Below, piece after piece: positions 38,702 to 47,971 of a stretch of 64,000 bases of DNA. The stretch is taken from contig NZ_RXMA01000016.1 of assembly GCF_003966125.1 (NCBI RefSeq), forward strand, positions 1 through 64,000, in the 5' to 3' direction. The notes beneath the pieces are model-generated. The model saw only the letters and a program-made list of their open reading frames with translations. It did no database searches and had not been told where the DNA came from. Position 1 is the stretch's first letter, and every line of letters starts with the position of its first letter. The translations under genes and the position numbers were made by a program. Source of the stretch: Azospirillum griseum. GTDB lineage: Bacteria > Pseudomonadota > Alphaproteobacteria > Azospirillales > Azospirillaceae.

Positions 38702-39592
38702 TCACCCCTTGACCGAGCCAGCGGTCAAACCGCGAATGAAGTATTTTCCGGCCAGCGCGTAGACGACGAGGGTGGGCAGGCCCGCGATCATCGCGGCCGC
38801 CATGTCGACGTTGTACTGCTTGACGCCGGTGGTGGTGTTCACAAGGTTGTTCAGCGCCACCGTGACCGGCTGCGCCCCGCCCGCCGCGAAGGACGCGCCG
38901 AACAGGAAGTCGTTCCAAATCTGGGTGAACTGCCAGATGATCGTCACCACCATGATCGGCAGCGACAGCGGCAGCATGATCTTGGTAAAAATCTGGAAGA
39001 ACCCGGCCCCGTCGATGGTCGCCGCCTTCACCAGATCGTCGGGAATGCTGACGTAGTAGTTGCGGAAAAACAGGGTGGTGAAGGCCAGGCCATAGACGAC
39101 GTGGACCAGGATCAACCCCGCCGCCGACCCGGCCAGACCCAGGAAACCCAGCGTCTGCGCCATCGGCAGCAGCATGACCTGCGAGGGCAGGAAGCTGCCG
39201 AACAGGATCATCGCGAAAATCACGTTGGCCCCGCGAAAGCGCCATTTGGTCAGCGCGTAGCCGTTCAGCGCCCCGAACAGGGTGGAGATGATGACCGCCG
39301 GGACGACGATCACCAGCGAGTTCATGAAATAGGGGGCCATGCCCCGGCAATCGGCGCCGATGCAGGCGCGGGTCCAGGCGTAGGTCCACGCGTCGGTGCT
39401 GATGTCGCGCGGCAGCGACAGCAGCGAGCCGGTGCGGATCTCGTCCAGGCTCTTGAAGGAGGTGGACACCATCACCACCAGCGGCAGCAGGTAATAGGCC
39501 GCGAACAGCAACAGGATCAGATACAGGCCCCAGCGGGCGACGCGCGGTCCCATCCCTTCGGCGGGCGGCAGCGCGGAGGTCAGGCTAGACAC
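38702..39592 (-). CDS. sugar ABC transporter permease (MalG type)
   Basis: 296 residues with six hydrophobic segments and the EAA loop DDLVKAATIDGAGFFQIFTKI. A large periplasmic loop after helix 1 contains two cysteines (ACIGADCRG), unusual for this family. It overlaps the upstream permease by 8 bases (39585-39592), so translation is coupled. Inner subunit of the CUT1 importer. Confidence 0.92.
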   Translation of the reverse strand: MSSLTSALPPAEGMGPRVARWGLYLILLLFAAYYLLPLVVMVSTSFKSLDEIRTGSLLSLPRDISTDAWTYAWTRACIGADCRGMAPYFMNSLVIVVPAVIISTLFGALNGYALTKWRFRGANVIFAMILFGSFLPSQVMLLPMAQTLGFLGLAGSAAGLILVHVVYGLAFTTLFFRNYYVSIPDDLVKAATIDGAGFFQIFTKIMLPLSLPIMVVTIIWQFTQIWNDFLFGASFAAGGAQPVTVALNNLVNTTTGVKQYNVDMAAAMIAGLPTLVVYALAGKYFIRGLTAGSVKG

Positions 39593-40538
39593 GCTTGCCC
39601 CCTTTCAGCTCGGAATAGAGATACGGGACGATGATGGCGACGACGGTGGCGAGCATCATCATGGCGCTGGCCGATCCGATGGCGATCTGGTTCCGGCGGA
39701 ACGTCATCTCGTACATGAAGGTCGCGGGCAGGTCGGACGCGTAACCCGGACCGCCGCCGGTCAGCGCGACGACGAGGTCGTAACTCTTCACCGCCAGATG
39801 GGCGAGGATGACGAAGGCGCTCATGAACACCGGGCGGACCGAGGGCAGCACGATGCCCCAATAGATACGCGGCAGGCTGGCCCCGTCGAGGTAGGCGGCC
39901 TTGATGATCTCCTGATCCACCCCGCGCAGGGCCGCCAGGAACAGCGCCATGACGAAGCCGGAGCTTTGCCAGACCGCCGCGATCACCAGCGTGTAGACGG
40001 CGGTGTCCTGCTGCACGATCCAGTCAAAGGTGAAATCGGGAAAGCCCAGATCGCGCACGAATTCCTGAATGCCGATGGTCGGGTTCAGGATCCATTTCCA
40101 CGCCGTGCCGGTGACGATGAAGCTCAACGCCATCGGGTAGAGGTAGATGGTGCGCAGCACCCCTTCGCCCCGGATGCGCTGGTCGAGCAGAACCGCCAGC
40201 ACGATGCCGATGGCCAGGCTGACGCCGATGAACAGGCCGCCGAAAATCAGCAGATTTTCGATGGCGACGTACCAGCGGTCGATCCGCCACAGCTTCTCAT
40301 AGGCTTCCGCCCCGACCAGATCGTAGCTGGGCAGCATGCGGGAGTTGGTGAAGCTGATGTAGACCGTCCACAGGATGAAGCCATAGACGAACACCAGGAT
40401 CGCCGCGAAGGACGGGGCGACCACCAGTTTCGACAGATGGCGTTGCGCCAGCTCGCCCAAGCTGGCACGGGCGGGGGCGTCCGTGTCGGCGGCGATTGGC
40501 GCGGCGGTGGCTTTGTAAGAGGATGACGGCACGGTCAT
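39585..40538 (-). CDS. sugar ABC transporter permease (MalF type)
   Basis: 317 residues, six hydrophobic segments, N-terminal Ala-rich cytoplasmic tail, EAA loop DQEIIKAAYLDGASLPRIYWGI. ATG 40538 has GAGGA about 8 bases upstream. First gene of the minus-strand operon; the periplasmic binding protein gene that normally precedes this permease is missing. It lies downstream of an array of GTAACA/TGTTAC sites. Confidence 0.92.
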   Translation of the reverse strand: MTVPSSSYKATAAPIAADTDAPARASLGELAQRHLSKLVVAPSFAAILVFVYGFILWTVYISFTNSRMLPSYDLVGAEAYEKLWRIDRWYVAIENLLIFGGLFIGVSLAIGIVLAVLLDQRIRGEGVLRTIYLYPMALSFIVTGTAWKWILNPTIGIQEFVRDLGFPDFTFDWIVQQDTAVYTLVIAAVWQSSGFVMALFLAALRGVDQEIIKAAYLDGASLPRIYWGIVLPSVRPVFMSAFVILAHLAVKSYDLVVALTGGGPGYASDLPATFMYEMTFRRNQIAIGSASAMMMLATVVAIIVPYLYSELKGGKRV

Positions 40539-40751
40539 GGGGCGATCCTCGCCGGAAGGGGGCCGGTCATGGGGCGACGCCATCGGCACACCCCCACGCG
40601 GTCGCCCTTGCGGTCGTCGCCGTGGGAAAACGCAGGTCGCGCATTCTGGTCCCTCCCGAAACAGGTTGCTGTTGGACCGCTGGTGATGGATCGCGGTCGT
40701 TTGTCTGGCGGTTACTGTACCTGCCCGATGATGCGGGGGGCGGACTATTTG

Positions 40752-40845
40752 GTAACAGGGCGCTTTCGTTGCCGGGCTGCTGTTACATGGGCGTTACAAA
40801 CCGGCTTTTCGTAACAGGTCGAAGCGGTTGATACGCCGCTGTTAC
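40752..40845. promoter_or_regulatory. pair of GTAACA-N23-TGTTAC modules, 59-bp period
   Basis: GTAACA at 40752 and TGTTAC at 40781 are repeated with identical spacing at 40811 and 40840. Both modules start GTAACAGG and end with GC-TGTTACA. An extra GTTACA occurs at 40793. The pattern indicates a dimeric or higher-order regulator binding tandem sites in front of the sugar-transporter operon and zwf. The regulator is not in the window or cannot be identified. Confidence 0.6.
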
Positions 40846-40950
40846 ACGGAAACCGGCCCCGCACGCGCGGTCGCGGATTAGTGTGGCCGCAAACAATGCG
40901 CGGTGTGAGCAAAACGCTTTTGGGACGCGTGGGTTCGGCATATCTTCCCG

Positions 40951-41000
40951 CTCCCCCCACCAGGGAGAGGGGCGGGAGAGGGGCGGGGAGAGGAGGCGGC
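40951..41000. repeat. purine-rich extragenic repeat block
   Basis: CTCCCCCCACCAGGGAGAGG followed by repeated GGGAGAGGGGC-like units. It shares the CTCCCC..CA.CAGGGA.AGGGG core with the element at 37535-37563. It lies about 90 bases before zwf. Confidence 0.5.
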
Positions 41001-41091
41001 GCGTGACGCTTATGGCCGCGCCAACCCCCATCATCCCCACCGCCGCCCCAGGGGGAAGATCGGGTTCCAACCATTGGGAAAGACAAGCAGC

Positions 41092-42597
41092 ATGAGTTCC
41101 ACCATCGAGCGCGTGGCCTCCTTTGATTATGTGGTGTTCGGTGCCACCGGCGATCTGTCGCTGCGCAAGCTGTTGCCCGCGCTGTACGAGCGTGACCGCG
41201 ACGGCCAGTTGCCCGACGATGGCCGCATCATCGGCGTGTCGCGCATCGGGCTGGACGGGGCGGCGTTCCGGGCGCTGGCTGCGGACGCGCTGACCCAGCA
41301 CGCCGCCCCGCTCGACCCGGCGACGACCGACCGTTTCCTCGCCCGTCTCGATCACATCACCGCCGACGCGCAGGGGACGGAGGGCTGGGACGCGCTCGCC
41401 AGCCGGTTTGACGGGGTGGCGGACAAGGTCCGCGTCTTCTACCTCGCCACCCATCCCGACCTGTTCGGGCCGATCTGCCAGCGGCTGGCCCGCGCCGGGC
41501 TGGTGACGGCGCGGTCGCGGGTGGTTCTGGAAAAGCCGATCGGGCGCGATCTGGCTTCGGCCCGCCGCATCAACGACGAGGTCGGCGCGGTGTTCCAGGA
41601 AGGCCAGATCTTCCGCATCGACCATTATCTGGGCAAGGAGACGGTGCAAAATCTGCTGGCGCTGCGCTTCGCCAACGCCCTGTTCGAACCGCTGTGGAAC
41701 AGCGGCGGCATCGACCATGTGCAGATCACCGCCGCCGAATCCCTGGGCATCGAACGGCGTGGCGGCTATTACGACCGTTCCGGCGCGCTGCGCGACATGG
41801 TGCAGAATCACCTGCTGCAACTGCTCTGCCTCGTCGCGATGGAGGCTCCGGCCTCGCTGGAGCGCGAGGCGGTGCGCGATGAAAAGCTGAAGGTGCTGCG
41901 GGCGCTGGCCCCGCTGACCGGGGCCGACGGGCTGACCCACAGCGTGCGCGGCCAGTACCGCGCCGGGGCCATCGACGGCGAACCGGTCCCCGGCTATCTC
42001 GACGAGGACGGGGTGGCCGCCGACAGCGCGACCGAAACCTTTGTCAGCCTGCGGGCGGAGCTGCGCAACTGGCGCTGGGCCGGGGTTCCCTTTTACCTGC
42101 GCACCGGCAAACGGCTGCCGCAACGGGTGTCGGAAATCGTCATCCAGTTCCGCCCGGTCCCGCACAGCATTTTCGGGGCTTCCGCCGGGCCGGTGATGCC
42201 GAACCGGCTGGTCGTGCGCCTGCAACCCGACGAACACATCCGCCTGCGCCTGATGACGAAGGAGCCGGGGCCGGGCGGCCTGCGCCTGCGCGCCGCCGCC
42301 CTGAATCTCAGCTTCGCCGAAACCTTCAAGCGGCGGGTCCCGGACGCCTATGAACGGCTGCTGATGGACGTGGTGCGCGGCAACCCCACCCTGTTCATGC
42401 GCCGCGACGAGGTCGAAAGCGCGTGGGAATGGGCCGAAGGGCTGTTGGGCGCGTGGCGCGACAGCGGCGAGCGGCCCAAACCCTACACCGCCGGGACCTG
42501 GGGGCCGTCCGCCGCCATCGCCATGATCGAGCGCGACGGACGGACCTGGCATGAGGAGGACGGGCAAGTGGAGGATGGCGCGCCGGTCGCGCTCTGA
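41092..42597 (+). CDS. zwf: glucose-6-phosphate 1-dehydrogenase
   Basis: 501 residues, normal length. NADP-binding N-terminus (DYVVFGATGDLSLRKLLPAL), the active-site signature RIDHYLGKE with catalytic His, and YYDRSGALRDMVQNHLLQLL. It oxidises glucose-6-phosphate to 6-phosphogluconolactone, feeding the Entner-Doudoroff and pentose phosphate routes. ATG 41092; an in-frame TTG at 41074 is less likely. The glucokinase gene follows after 81 bases. Confidence 0.96.
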   Translation: MSSTIERVASFDYVVFGATGDLSLRKLLPALYERDRDGQLPDDGRIIGVSRIGLDGAAFRALAADALTQHAAPLDPATTDRFLARLDHITADAQGTEGWDALASRFDGVADKVRVFYLATHPDLFGPICQRLARAGLVTARSRVVLEKPIGRDLASARRINDEVGAVFQEGQIFRIDHYLGKETVQNLLALRFANALFEPLWNSGGIDHVQITAAESLGIERRGGYYDRSGALRDMVQNHLLQLLCLVAMEAPASLEREAVRDEKLKVLRALAPLTGADGLTHSVRGQYRAGAIDGEPVPGYLDEDGVAADSATETFVSLRAELRNWRWAGVPFYLRTGKRLPQRVSEIVIQFRPVPHSIFGASAGPVMPNRLVVRLQPDEHIRLRLMTKEPGPGGLRLRAAALNLSFAETFKRRVPDAYERLLMDVVRGNPTLFMRRDEVESAWEWAEGLLGAWRDSGERPKPYTAGTWGPSAAIAMIERDGRTWHEEDGQVEDGAPVAL

Positions 42598-42636
42598 GTC
42601 ACGGCCGCCGCTCCGTTCCCTCCGCCGCGCACAAAA

Positions 42637-42664
42637 CCCCACCCGCAACACCCCACCCGCAACA
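42637..42664. repeat. tandem 14-bp repeat between zwf and glk
   Basis: CCCCACCCGCAACA occurs twice in direct succession (42637-42650 and 42651-42664), ending 14 bases before the glk ATG. It occupies the place where a ribosome binding site would be expected; the function is unknown. Confidence 0.6.
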
Positions 42665-42678
42665 GCCATGAGATCCGC

Positions 42679-43680
42679 ATGACCGACACCGCCTGGCCCG
42701 CCCTGGTCGCCGACATCGGCGGCACCAACGCCCGTTTCGCCCTGGTGGCCGAACCGGGGGCCGCCCCGTCCGCCATCCTCAGCCTGCCCGCCGCCGATTA
42801 CCTGAATCTGCCCGACGCCATCGCCGCCTATCTGGAGCGGGTGGACGCCCGCCCGCGTTCGGCCTGCATCGCCGTGGCCGGGCCGACGGTGGGCGACCGC
42901 ATCGTGCTGTCCAACCGCAATTGGGATTTCTCGGTGCGGGCGTTGGCGGAGCGGTTCGGCTTTGCCCCGCTGCGCCTGATCAACGATTGCGAGGCGCTGG
43001 CGCTCGCCCTGCCGCGCCTGGGGGCGGACGACCTGATGCGGCTGGGGCCGGAGGGGACGAGCGGGGAGGTGGGCCGACCGTTGGCGCTGATCGCGCCCGG
43101 CACCGGGCTGGGCATGTCGGGGGCGCTGCCGACGCCGCAGGGCTGGATCGCCCTGTCGGCGGAGGGCGGTCACGCCGACCTCGCCCCGGTCGATGATCTG
43201 GAGATCGAGGCGCTGCGCCGGGTGCGCGGCGAGCGGGGGCGGGTGTCGTTGGAAAGCGTGCTGTGCGGGTCCGGGTTGGAGCGGCTGCACCGCGCGGTCG
43301 CCGGGGCGCTGGGCCTGTCCACCGACCCGCTGCCCGCCGCCGAGATCACCCGCCGCGCGGTTGGCGGTGGCGAGGGCGGGTTGGACCGGCTGTGCGTCCA
43401 GACCCTGACCACTTATTGCGCCCTGCTGGGCGGGGCGGCGGGCAATCTGGCGCTGAGTTTGGGGGCGCGCGGCGGCGTCTATGTCGGCGGTGGCATCGCC
43501 CCGCGCTTTGCCGCCTTTCTCGCCGCCAGCCCCTTCCGCGCCCGGTTCGAGGCGAAAGGACGGATGGCGGATTACTTGCGGCCCGTACCAAGCTGGCTCA
43601 TTCTGGCCAACACCCCGGCGTTGAGCGGGGCCGCCGCCCATCTGGACAGCCTGCACGGTGTCCGGGCGGATGCCGCCTGA
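42679..43680 (+). CDS. glk: glucokinase
   Basis: 333 residues of the bacterial ROK-unrelated Glk family: LVADIGGTNARFALV (phosphate-binding), LINDCEALALAL, IAPGTGLGMSGAL, ALSAEGGHADLAP, and C-terminal GGVYVGGGIAPR. It phosphorylates glucose to glucose-6-phosphate for Zwf encoded just upstream. No clear ribosome binding site precedes its ATG. Confidence 0.95.
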   Translation: MTDTAWPALVADIGGTNARFALVAEPGAAPSAILSLPAADYLNLPDAIAAYLERVDARPRSACIAVAGPTVGDRIVLSNRNWDFSVRALAERFGFAPLRLINDCEALALALPRLGADDLMRLGPEGTSGEVGRPLALIAPGTGLGMSGALPTPQGWIALSAEGGHADLAPVDDLEIEALRRVRGERGRVSLESVLCGSGLERLHRAVAGALGLSTDPLPAAEITRRAVGGGEGGLDRLCVQTLTTYCALLGGAAGNLALSLGARGGVYVGGGIAPRFAAFLAASPFRARFEAKGRMADYLRPVPSWLILANTPALSGAAAHLDSLHGVRADAA

Positions 43681-43713
43681 CTCCACACCCACCCGTTTTT
43701 GAGGAAACGCCCC

Positions 43714-44793
43714 ATGAGCACCAGCGCGACCCGTTCCGGGCCGTCCTCCGGCCCGCCCGTCGGTCCTCTGTCCGTCGGGCTGCTTGGGTTCGGTCTGGCC
43801 GGATCGGTCTTCCACGCCCCGCTGATCCAGTGCGAACCGCGCCTGCGGCTGGCCGCCATCGCCAGCTCGCGCACTGAGGAGATCCGCAAGGCGGCACCGG
43901 AGGCGGTCGCCCACGCCAGCCCCGCCGCCATCATCGCGGATCCCGACATCGACGTGGTGGTGATCGCCACCCCCAACACCAGCCACGCCGCGTTGGCCCG
44001 CGCCGCGCTGCTGGCGGGCAAGCATGTGGTGGTGGACAAGCCGATGGCGACCTCCGTCCGCGAGGCCGACCAGTTGATCGAGCTGGCCCACCGTCAGGAC
44101 CGGCTGTTGACCGTGTTCCACAACCGGCGCTGGGACGGCGATTTCCTGACCCTGCGCGACTGCATCGACAGCGGTGCCCTGGGCGAGGTTTATCATTACG
44201 AGGCGCATTTTGACCGGTTCCGCCCGGCGATCAAGCAGGGGTGGCGCGAACGGCCCTTGCCGGGGTCGGGGGTGCTGTTCGATCTGGGCGCGCATCTGAT
44301 CGATCAGGCGCTGACCCTGTTCGGCCTGCCGCAGACCGTCACCGCCGACGTCGGCACCCAACGCCGCGCGGGCGAGGTCGATGACTGGTTCCACCTGATC
44401 CTGAATTACGGCCGGATGCGGGCGATCCTGCACGCCGGAACGGTGGTGTGCCATCCGGGGCCGCGTTACCAGATCCACGGCGACGCGGGCAGCTTCCTGA
44501 AATCCGGCATGGATGGGCAGGAGGCCGCCTTGCGCGCCGGACGCCGCCCGACCGACAGCGATTGGGGCCTGGACGAGCCGGACCGGTATGGCCGCTTGTT
44601 CGAGGCCGACGGCGGCGAACGGGTGGTCGAAACCCGCGTCGGCGATTACGCCGCCTTTTACCGGGGGGTGGCCGCCGCCATCCTGGACGGGGAGGCCCCG
44701 CCGGTGACGGCCGAATCCGCCCGCTACGTCATGGCGGTGCTGGAAGCCTGCGCGCGCAGCGCGGTGGAACGGCGGACGGTGGCGCTGCCGTAA
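43714..44793 (+). CDS. Gfo/Idh/MocA family oxidoreductase
   Basis: 359 residues: NAD(P)-binding VGLLGFGLAGSVFHAPLI, VIATPNTSHAALARAAL, VVDKPMATSV (the EKP-like catalytic lysine), HNRRWDGDFLTL and a C-terminal alpha-beta substrate domain. It has the layout of the YdgJ/scyllo-inositol dehydrogenase branch. It follows glk by 33 bases (GAGGAAA site) and is probably cotranscribed; a sugar or inositol substrate is likely but not identified. Confidence 0.88.
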   Translation: MSTSATRSGPSSGPPVGPLSVGLLGFGLAGSVFHAPLIQCEPRLRLAAIASSRTEEIRKAAPEAVAHASPAAIIADPDIDVVVIATPNTSHAALARAALLAGKHVVVDKPMATSVREADQLIELAHRQDRLLTVFHNRRWDGDFLTLRDCIDSGALGEVYHYEAHFDRFRPAIKQGWRERPLPGSGVLFDLGAHLIDQALTLFGLPQTVTADVGTQRRAGEVDDWFHLILNYGRMRAILHAGTVVCHPGPRYQIHGDAGSFLKSGMDGQEAALRAGRRPTDSDWGLDEPDRYGRLFEADGGERVVETRVGDYAAFYRGVAAAILDGEAPPVTAESARYVMAVLEACARSAVERRTVALP

Positions 44794-44841
44794 CGGCGCA
44801 AAACGCGGGGTGGGCGGCCACGCCCACCCCCCAGCGTTGTG

Positions 44842-46050
44842 TCATCCCTTCACCAGCGGGCACCCGCCATCGGCCAGCGGACGCCACGCCTGTTCGGGCG
44901 GAATGGTTCCGGTGACGGTGAAGAAATCCCAGCCGCCGCGCGAGTCCTTCACCGGCTTGGTCGTCAGCAGATAGAGCGGGTGCAGCTTGCGGCCATCGGC
45001 GCGCACGCTTCCCGGCCCGAACAGCGGGTCGTCGGTCGGCATCGCCTTCATCGCCGCGACCACGGCCCGGCCATCCGCCGCGCTTTTCAGCGATTCGACC
45101 GCTTTCAGGTAATGCAGCACCGCTGAATAGACGCCCGCCTGCATGTCGTTGGGCACGTTGCCGCGCGGGTGGCGGGCGGAAAAGCGTTTGGCGAACTCCC
45201 GGCTGTTGTCGTTGCGGTCCCAGTAATAGGCCGAGACCACCGACACGCCCTGGCTCGCCGCCAGCCCGACGCCGGGCATGCCGACGATGTTCAAAATCAG
45301 CGCGGCAACCCGCTGCTGCCCACCAATGCCGAATTCGGCGGCCTGTTTCAACGCGTTGACCGTGTCAGCCCCGGCGTTGGCCAGCCCGATCACATCGGCC
45401 CCCGATGCCTGCGCCTGCAACAGGAAGGACGAGAAATCCGAGGTTCCCAGCGGGTGGCGGGCCGATCCCAGCACGGTCCCCCCGGCGGCGGTTACGGCCT
45501 CTGCCGCGTTCTTTTCCAGATCCTTGCCAAACGCGTAATCGGCGGTGATGAAGTACCAGCGCTTGCCGCCCTGCGCGGCCAGAATCTGGCCCATGCTGTG
45601 GCCCTGCGCCCAGGTGTCGTAGGTCCAATGGACGCTGTTGGGGGTGCAGGATTTCCCGGTGAGTTCGGAGGTTCCCGCCCCCGAGGCGATGAACACCCGG
45701 TTCTGGTCGCGCGCCATCCCGGCGACGGCCAGCGCGATCGCTGAATTGGGAACATCGACGATGAGATCGACGCTGTCCTGTTCGTACCAGCGCCGGGCGA
45801 TGGCGGCCCCGACGTCGGTCTTGTTCTGGTGGTCGGCGGCGATCACCTCCACCGGCACGCCCAGCCGATTGCCGAAATCCTCCACCGCCATCTTGGCGGC
45901 GATCACCGATCCCGGCCCCTGATCGTCGGCGTAGATGCCGGACATGTCGTTCAGAACGCCGATGCGCACGGGCTTCCCCTGCGCCTGGACCAGTCCGGGC
46001 ATCACGCTGACCGCCAGAAGGGCGGCCAGACCAACGGCTGTCTTCATCAT
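44842..46050 (-). CDS. branched-chain amino-acid-type ABC binding protein (Peripla_BP_6), orphan
   Basis: A 402-residue exported protein; signal MMKTAVGLAALLAVSVMPGL with AQA cleavage. Family features: VRIGVLNDMSGIYADDQG, AADHQNKTDVGAAIARRWY, FITADYAFGKDLEK, GLANAGADTVNALKQA. ATG 46050 has AAGGA about 9 bases upstream. No permease or ATPase genes adjoin, so it may serve a distant transporter or a chemoreceptor; two chemoreceptor genes lie directly upstream. It has its own promoter with a palindromic operator. Confidence 0.9.
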   Translation of the reverse strand: MMKTAVGLAALLAVSVMPGLVQAQGKPVRIGVLNDMSGIYADDQGPGSVIAAKMAVEDFGNRLGVPVEVIAADHQNKTDVGAAIARRWYEQDSVDLIVDVPNSAIALAVAGMARDQNRVFIASGAGTSELTGKSCTPNSVHWTYDTWAQGHSMGQILAAQGGKRWYFITADYAFGKDLEKNAAEAVTAAGGTVLGSARHPLGTSDFSSFLLQAQASGADVIGLANAGADTVNALKQAAEFGIGGQQRVAALILNIVGMPGVGLAASQGVSVVSAYYWDRNDNSREFAKRFSARHPRGNVPNDMQAGVYSAVLHYLKAVESLKSAADGRAVVAAMKAMPTDDPLFGPGSVRADGRKLHPLYLLTTKPVKDSRGGWDFFTVTGTIPPEQAWRPLADGGCPLVKG

Positions 46051-46154
46051 CGCGCTTGTCCTTCCCTGGATGCTGCCCCCGATGGTTGGCCGGGCGTTGG
46101 TCCGCCCTTGTTCCACGGTCCGGCGCGCGGGCACCGGCGGAGGTCGATCCATAA

Positions 46155-46182
46155 AAGGTATTCTTCATAACAATAATGTCAA
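46155..46182 (-). promoter_or_regulatory. sigma-70-like promoter of the orphan binding-protein gene
   Basis: On the minus strand a consensus TTGACA (46182-46177), a 16-base spacer and TACCTT (46160-46155), about 100 bases before the ATG. This is an A+T-rich stretch in an otherwise GC-rich region. Confidence 0.6.
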
Positions 46183-46198
46183 TCACCAATTTGGTGAT
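46182..46198. promoter_or_regulatory. palindromic operator abutting the -35 element
   Basis: ATCACCAATTTGGTGAT is a perfect palindrome (8+1+8) directly upstream of, and touching, the TTGACA -35 of the orphan binding-protein promoter. It suggests control by a dimeric regulator (GntR- or MarR-like), which is not encoded next door. Confidence 0.7.
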
Positions 46199-46224
46199 AT
46201 AACATACAGCATCGCCAAGCGATG

Positions 46225-46259
46225 AAAAAATGAGGCCGGAGGGAGTGTTCCCTCCGGCC
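46225..46259 (-). terminator. rho-independent terminator of the Cache-type chemoreceptor gene
   Basis: On the minus strand a perfect 10-bp stem (46259-46250 with 46243-46234, 6-base loop) followed by CTCATTTTTT (T6 at 46230-46225). It lies 36 bases after the chemoreceptor stop. Confidence 0.88.
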
Positions 46260-46294
46260 CCGAATGGACCGGTTGATGATGAGGAGCGACCGGA

Positions 46295-47971
46295 TCAGGC
46301 CCGGCGCACCACCGACAGGAAGCTGGCCACCTCGCTGGACAGGCTTTGCGATTCACCGAGCAACGACCGCGCGGCCCCTAGCAGCTCTTCGGCGCTGGCC
46401 CCGGTGTCGCGGGCCTGACGCGACACCGCTTCGATGCTCGACGTCACCTGATGGGTCCCGGTGGACGCCTCCTGCACGTTGCGGGCGATTTCGCGGGTGG
46501 CGGCCCCCTGCTGGCCGACGGCTTCGGACACGGTGGCGGTGATGTCGCTGATGCGGCGGATGGTGTCGACGATGGTGGAAATCGCCTGCACCGCCGCGTT
46601 GGTTTCGCCCTGGATGCCCGCGACCTGGGTCTGGATGTCCTCCGTCGCCTTGGCGGTCTGGTTGGCGAGATTCTTGACCTCGCTGGCCACCACGGCGAAG
46701 CCCTTGCCCGCTTCGCCCGCGCGCGCCGCCTCGATGGTGGCGTTCAGCGCCAGCAGATTGGTTTGCGCGGCGATGGAGTTGATGAGCTGAACCACCTCGC
46801 CGATCCGGTTGGCGGCGTCGGCCAGCCCCTTGACCGTGTCGTTGGTGGTCTGCGCCTCCGTCACCGCCAGGGTGGCGACCTGTGTGGCCTCGCCCACATA
46901 ACGGCCGATCTCGCCGATGGAGGCCGACAGCTCTTCGGCGGCGGCGGCGACGGTTTCGACGTTGCTCGACGCTTGGACCGCCGCGCTGGACACGTTGCTG
47001 GCGGTGGCCTGGGTGCTTTCGGCGCTGCTGGTCAGGCGTTCGGCGTTGCCGCGCATGCGCTGGGCCGATTCGGTGACGGCGCGCACCACCACGTCGATCT
47101 TTCCGGCAAAGCTGCGGGTGGCGTTGTCGATTTCCGCCCGGCGACGGGCCTGCGCCTCTTCAGCGTCGCGCTGTTCCTGGGCCAGACGGTCGGCGGTGGC
47201 CAGCCCGTCGCGGAATCCGGCGACCGCGCGGGCCATCTCGCCGATCTCGTCGGCGCGGTCGGTTTCCGTCACCTGGGTGGTGTAATTCTTGTGCCCCAAC
47301 GCCTCCACGGCGGCGGCGAGATGCTGCAAGGCCACCATCTGGCGTTTGACGTAGACGAAGATCACCACGCACAGCGCCACGCCCACCAGCAGCGACACCA
47401 CGCCGATGCGCCAGCCCAGTTGCTGGATCAGGGCGTAGAACTCGCCCGACGGCATGCCGACGGCGAACGCCCCGATGCCCTTGCCCGACGCGTCTTTCAG
47501 CGGGACATAGGTGACGAGGAAATTCACCCCCAGCACCGGGTATTCCCCCAGGAAACTTTCCCCACGCACGACGACGCGCTGGTGGATGTCGTCCGGCATC
47601 TTGGAACCGACCGCGCGGGTTCCGTCCGGGTTGACCAGGGTGGTGGCGATGCGGGTGTTGTCGCGGAACATGGTGACGGTGATGTTCAGCGCCGCCTTGA
47701 TCCGGTCGACATGCTCAAAGGTGCCTTCCAGCGGGGTGTCGCCCACCATCAGCTTGCCATCGGCGATGCGGTAGGGGAGGTTTTTCGGATTCAGGATCTC
47801 TTTGGCGACCCGGATGTTCATCTCCTGCCGGTCGATCTCCTGCCGTTTCAGGTCGGTCGCGATGAAGTAGAGCGACACGAACAGAGTCGCGGCACAACTT
47901 GCGATCGTGCCGATCAGGGTCAGCGACACCAGTTTCTGGGCAAAGGACAGGCGACTCAGAAGATTGCTCAT
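46295..47971 (-). CDS. methyl-accepting chemotaxis protein (single-Cache-type sensor)
   Basis: 558 residues: first membrane helix about 12-35, periplasmic Cache-like domain ([20 protein letters not shown], then [20 protein letters not shown]), second helix about 185-207, HAMP, and signalling tip [23 protein letters not shown] 47971 has GGGAG 7 bases upstream. Ends FLSVVRRA without a CheR-binding pentapeptide. The sensor resembles sCache_3 receptors for small organic acids; the ligand is unknown. Confidence 0.93.
   Translation of the reverse strand: MSNLLSRLSFAQKLVSLTLIGTIASCAATLFVSLYFIATDLKRQEIDRQEMNIRVAKEILNPKNLPYRIADGKLMVGDTPLEGTFEHVDRIKAALNITVTMFRDNTRIATTLVNPDGTRAVGSKMPDDIHQRVVVRGESFLGEYPVLGVNFLVTYVPLKDASGKGIGAFAVGMPSGEFYALIQQLGWRIGVVSLLVGVALCVVIFVYVKRQMVALQHLAAAVEALGHKNYTTQVTETDRADEIGEMARAVAGFRDGLATADRLAQEQRDAEEAQARRRAEIDNATRSFAGKIDVVVRAVTESAQRMRGNAERLTSSAESTQATASNVSSAAVQASSNVETVAAAAEELSASIGEIGRYVGEATQVATLAVTEAQTTNDTVKGLADAANRIGEVVQLINSIAAQTNLLALNATIEAARAGEAGKGFAVVASEVKNLANQTAKATEDIQTQVAGIQGETNAAVQAISTIVDTIRRISDITATVSEAVGQQGAATREIARNVQEASTGTHQVTSSIEAVSRQARDTGASAEELLGAARSLLGESQSLSSEVASFLSVVRRA

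Larger units (their letters stand above)
40539..41091. promoter_or_regulatory. divergent control region between sugar transporter and zwf
   Basis: 553 bases without a gene. Holds two 35-bp GTAACA...TGTTAC modules (40752-40786 and 40811-40845), an additional GTTACA (40793-40798), and a purine-rich extragenic repeat (40951-41000) close to zwf. No credible small gene was found. Confidence 0.65.

Noticed and set aside
40783-44478. Minus-strand open frame of about 1231 codons
   Set aside because: It lies opposite zwf, glk and the oxidoreductase, all with clear family motifs; the translation is low-complexity and domainless.
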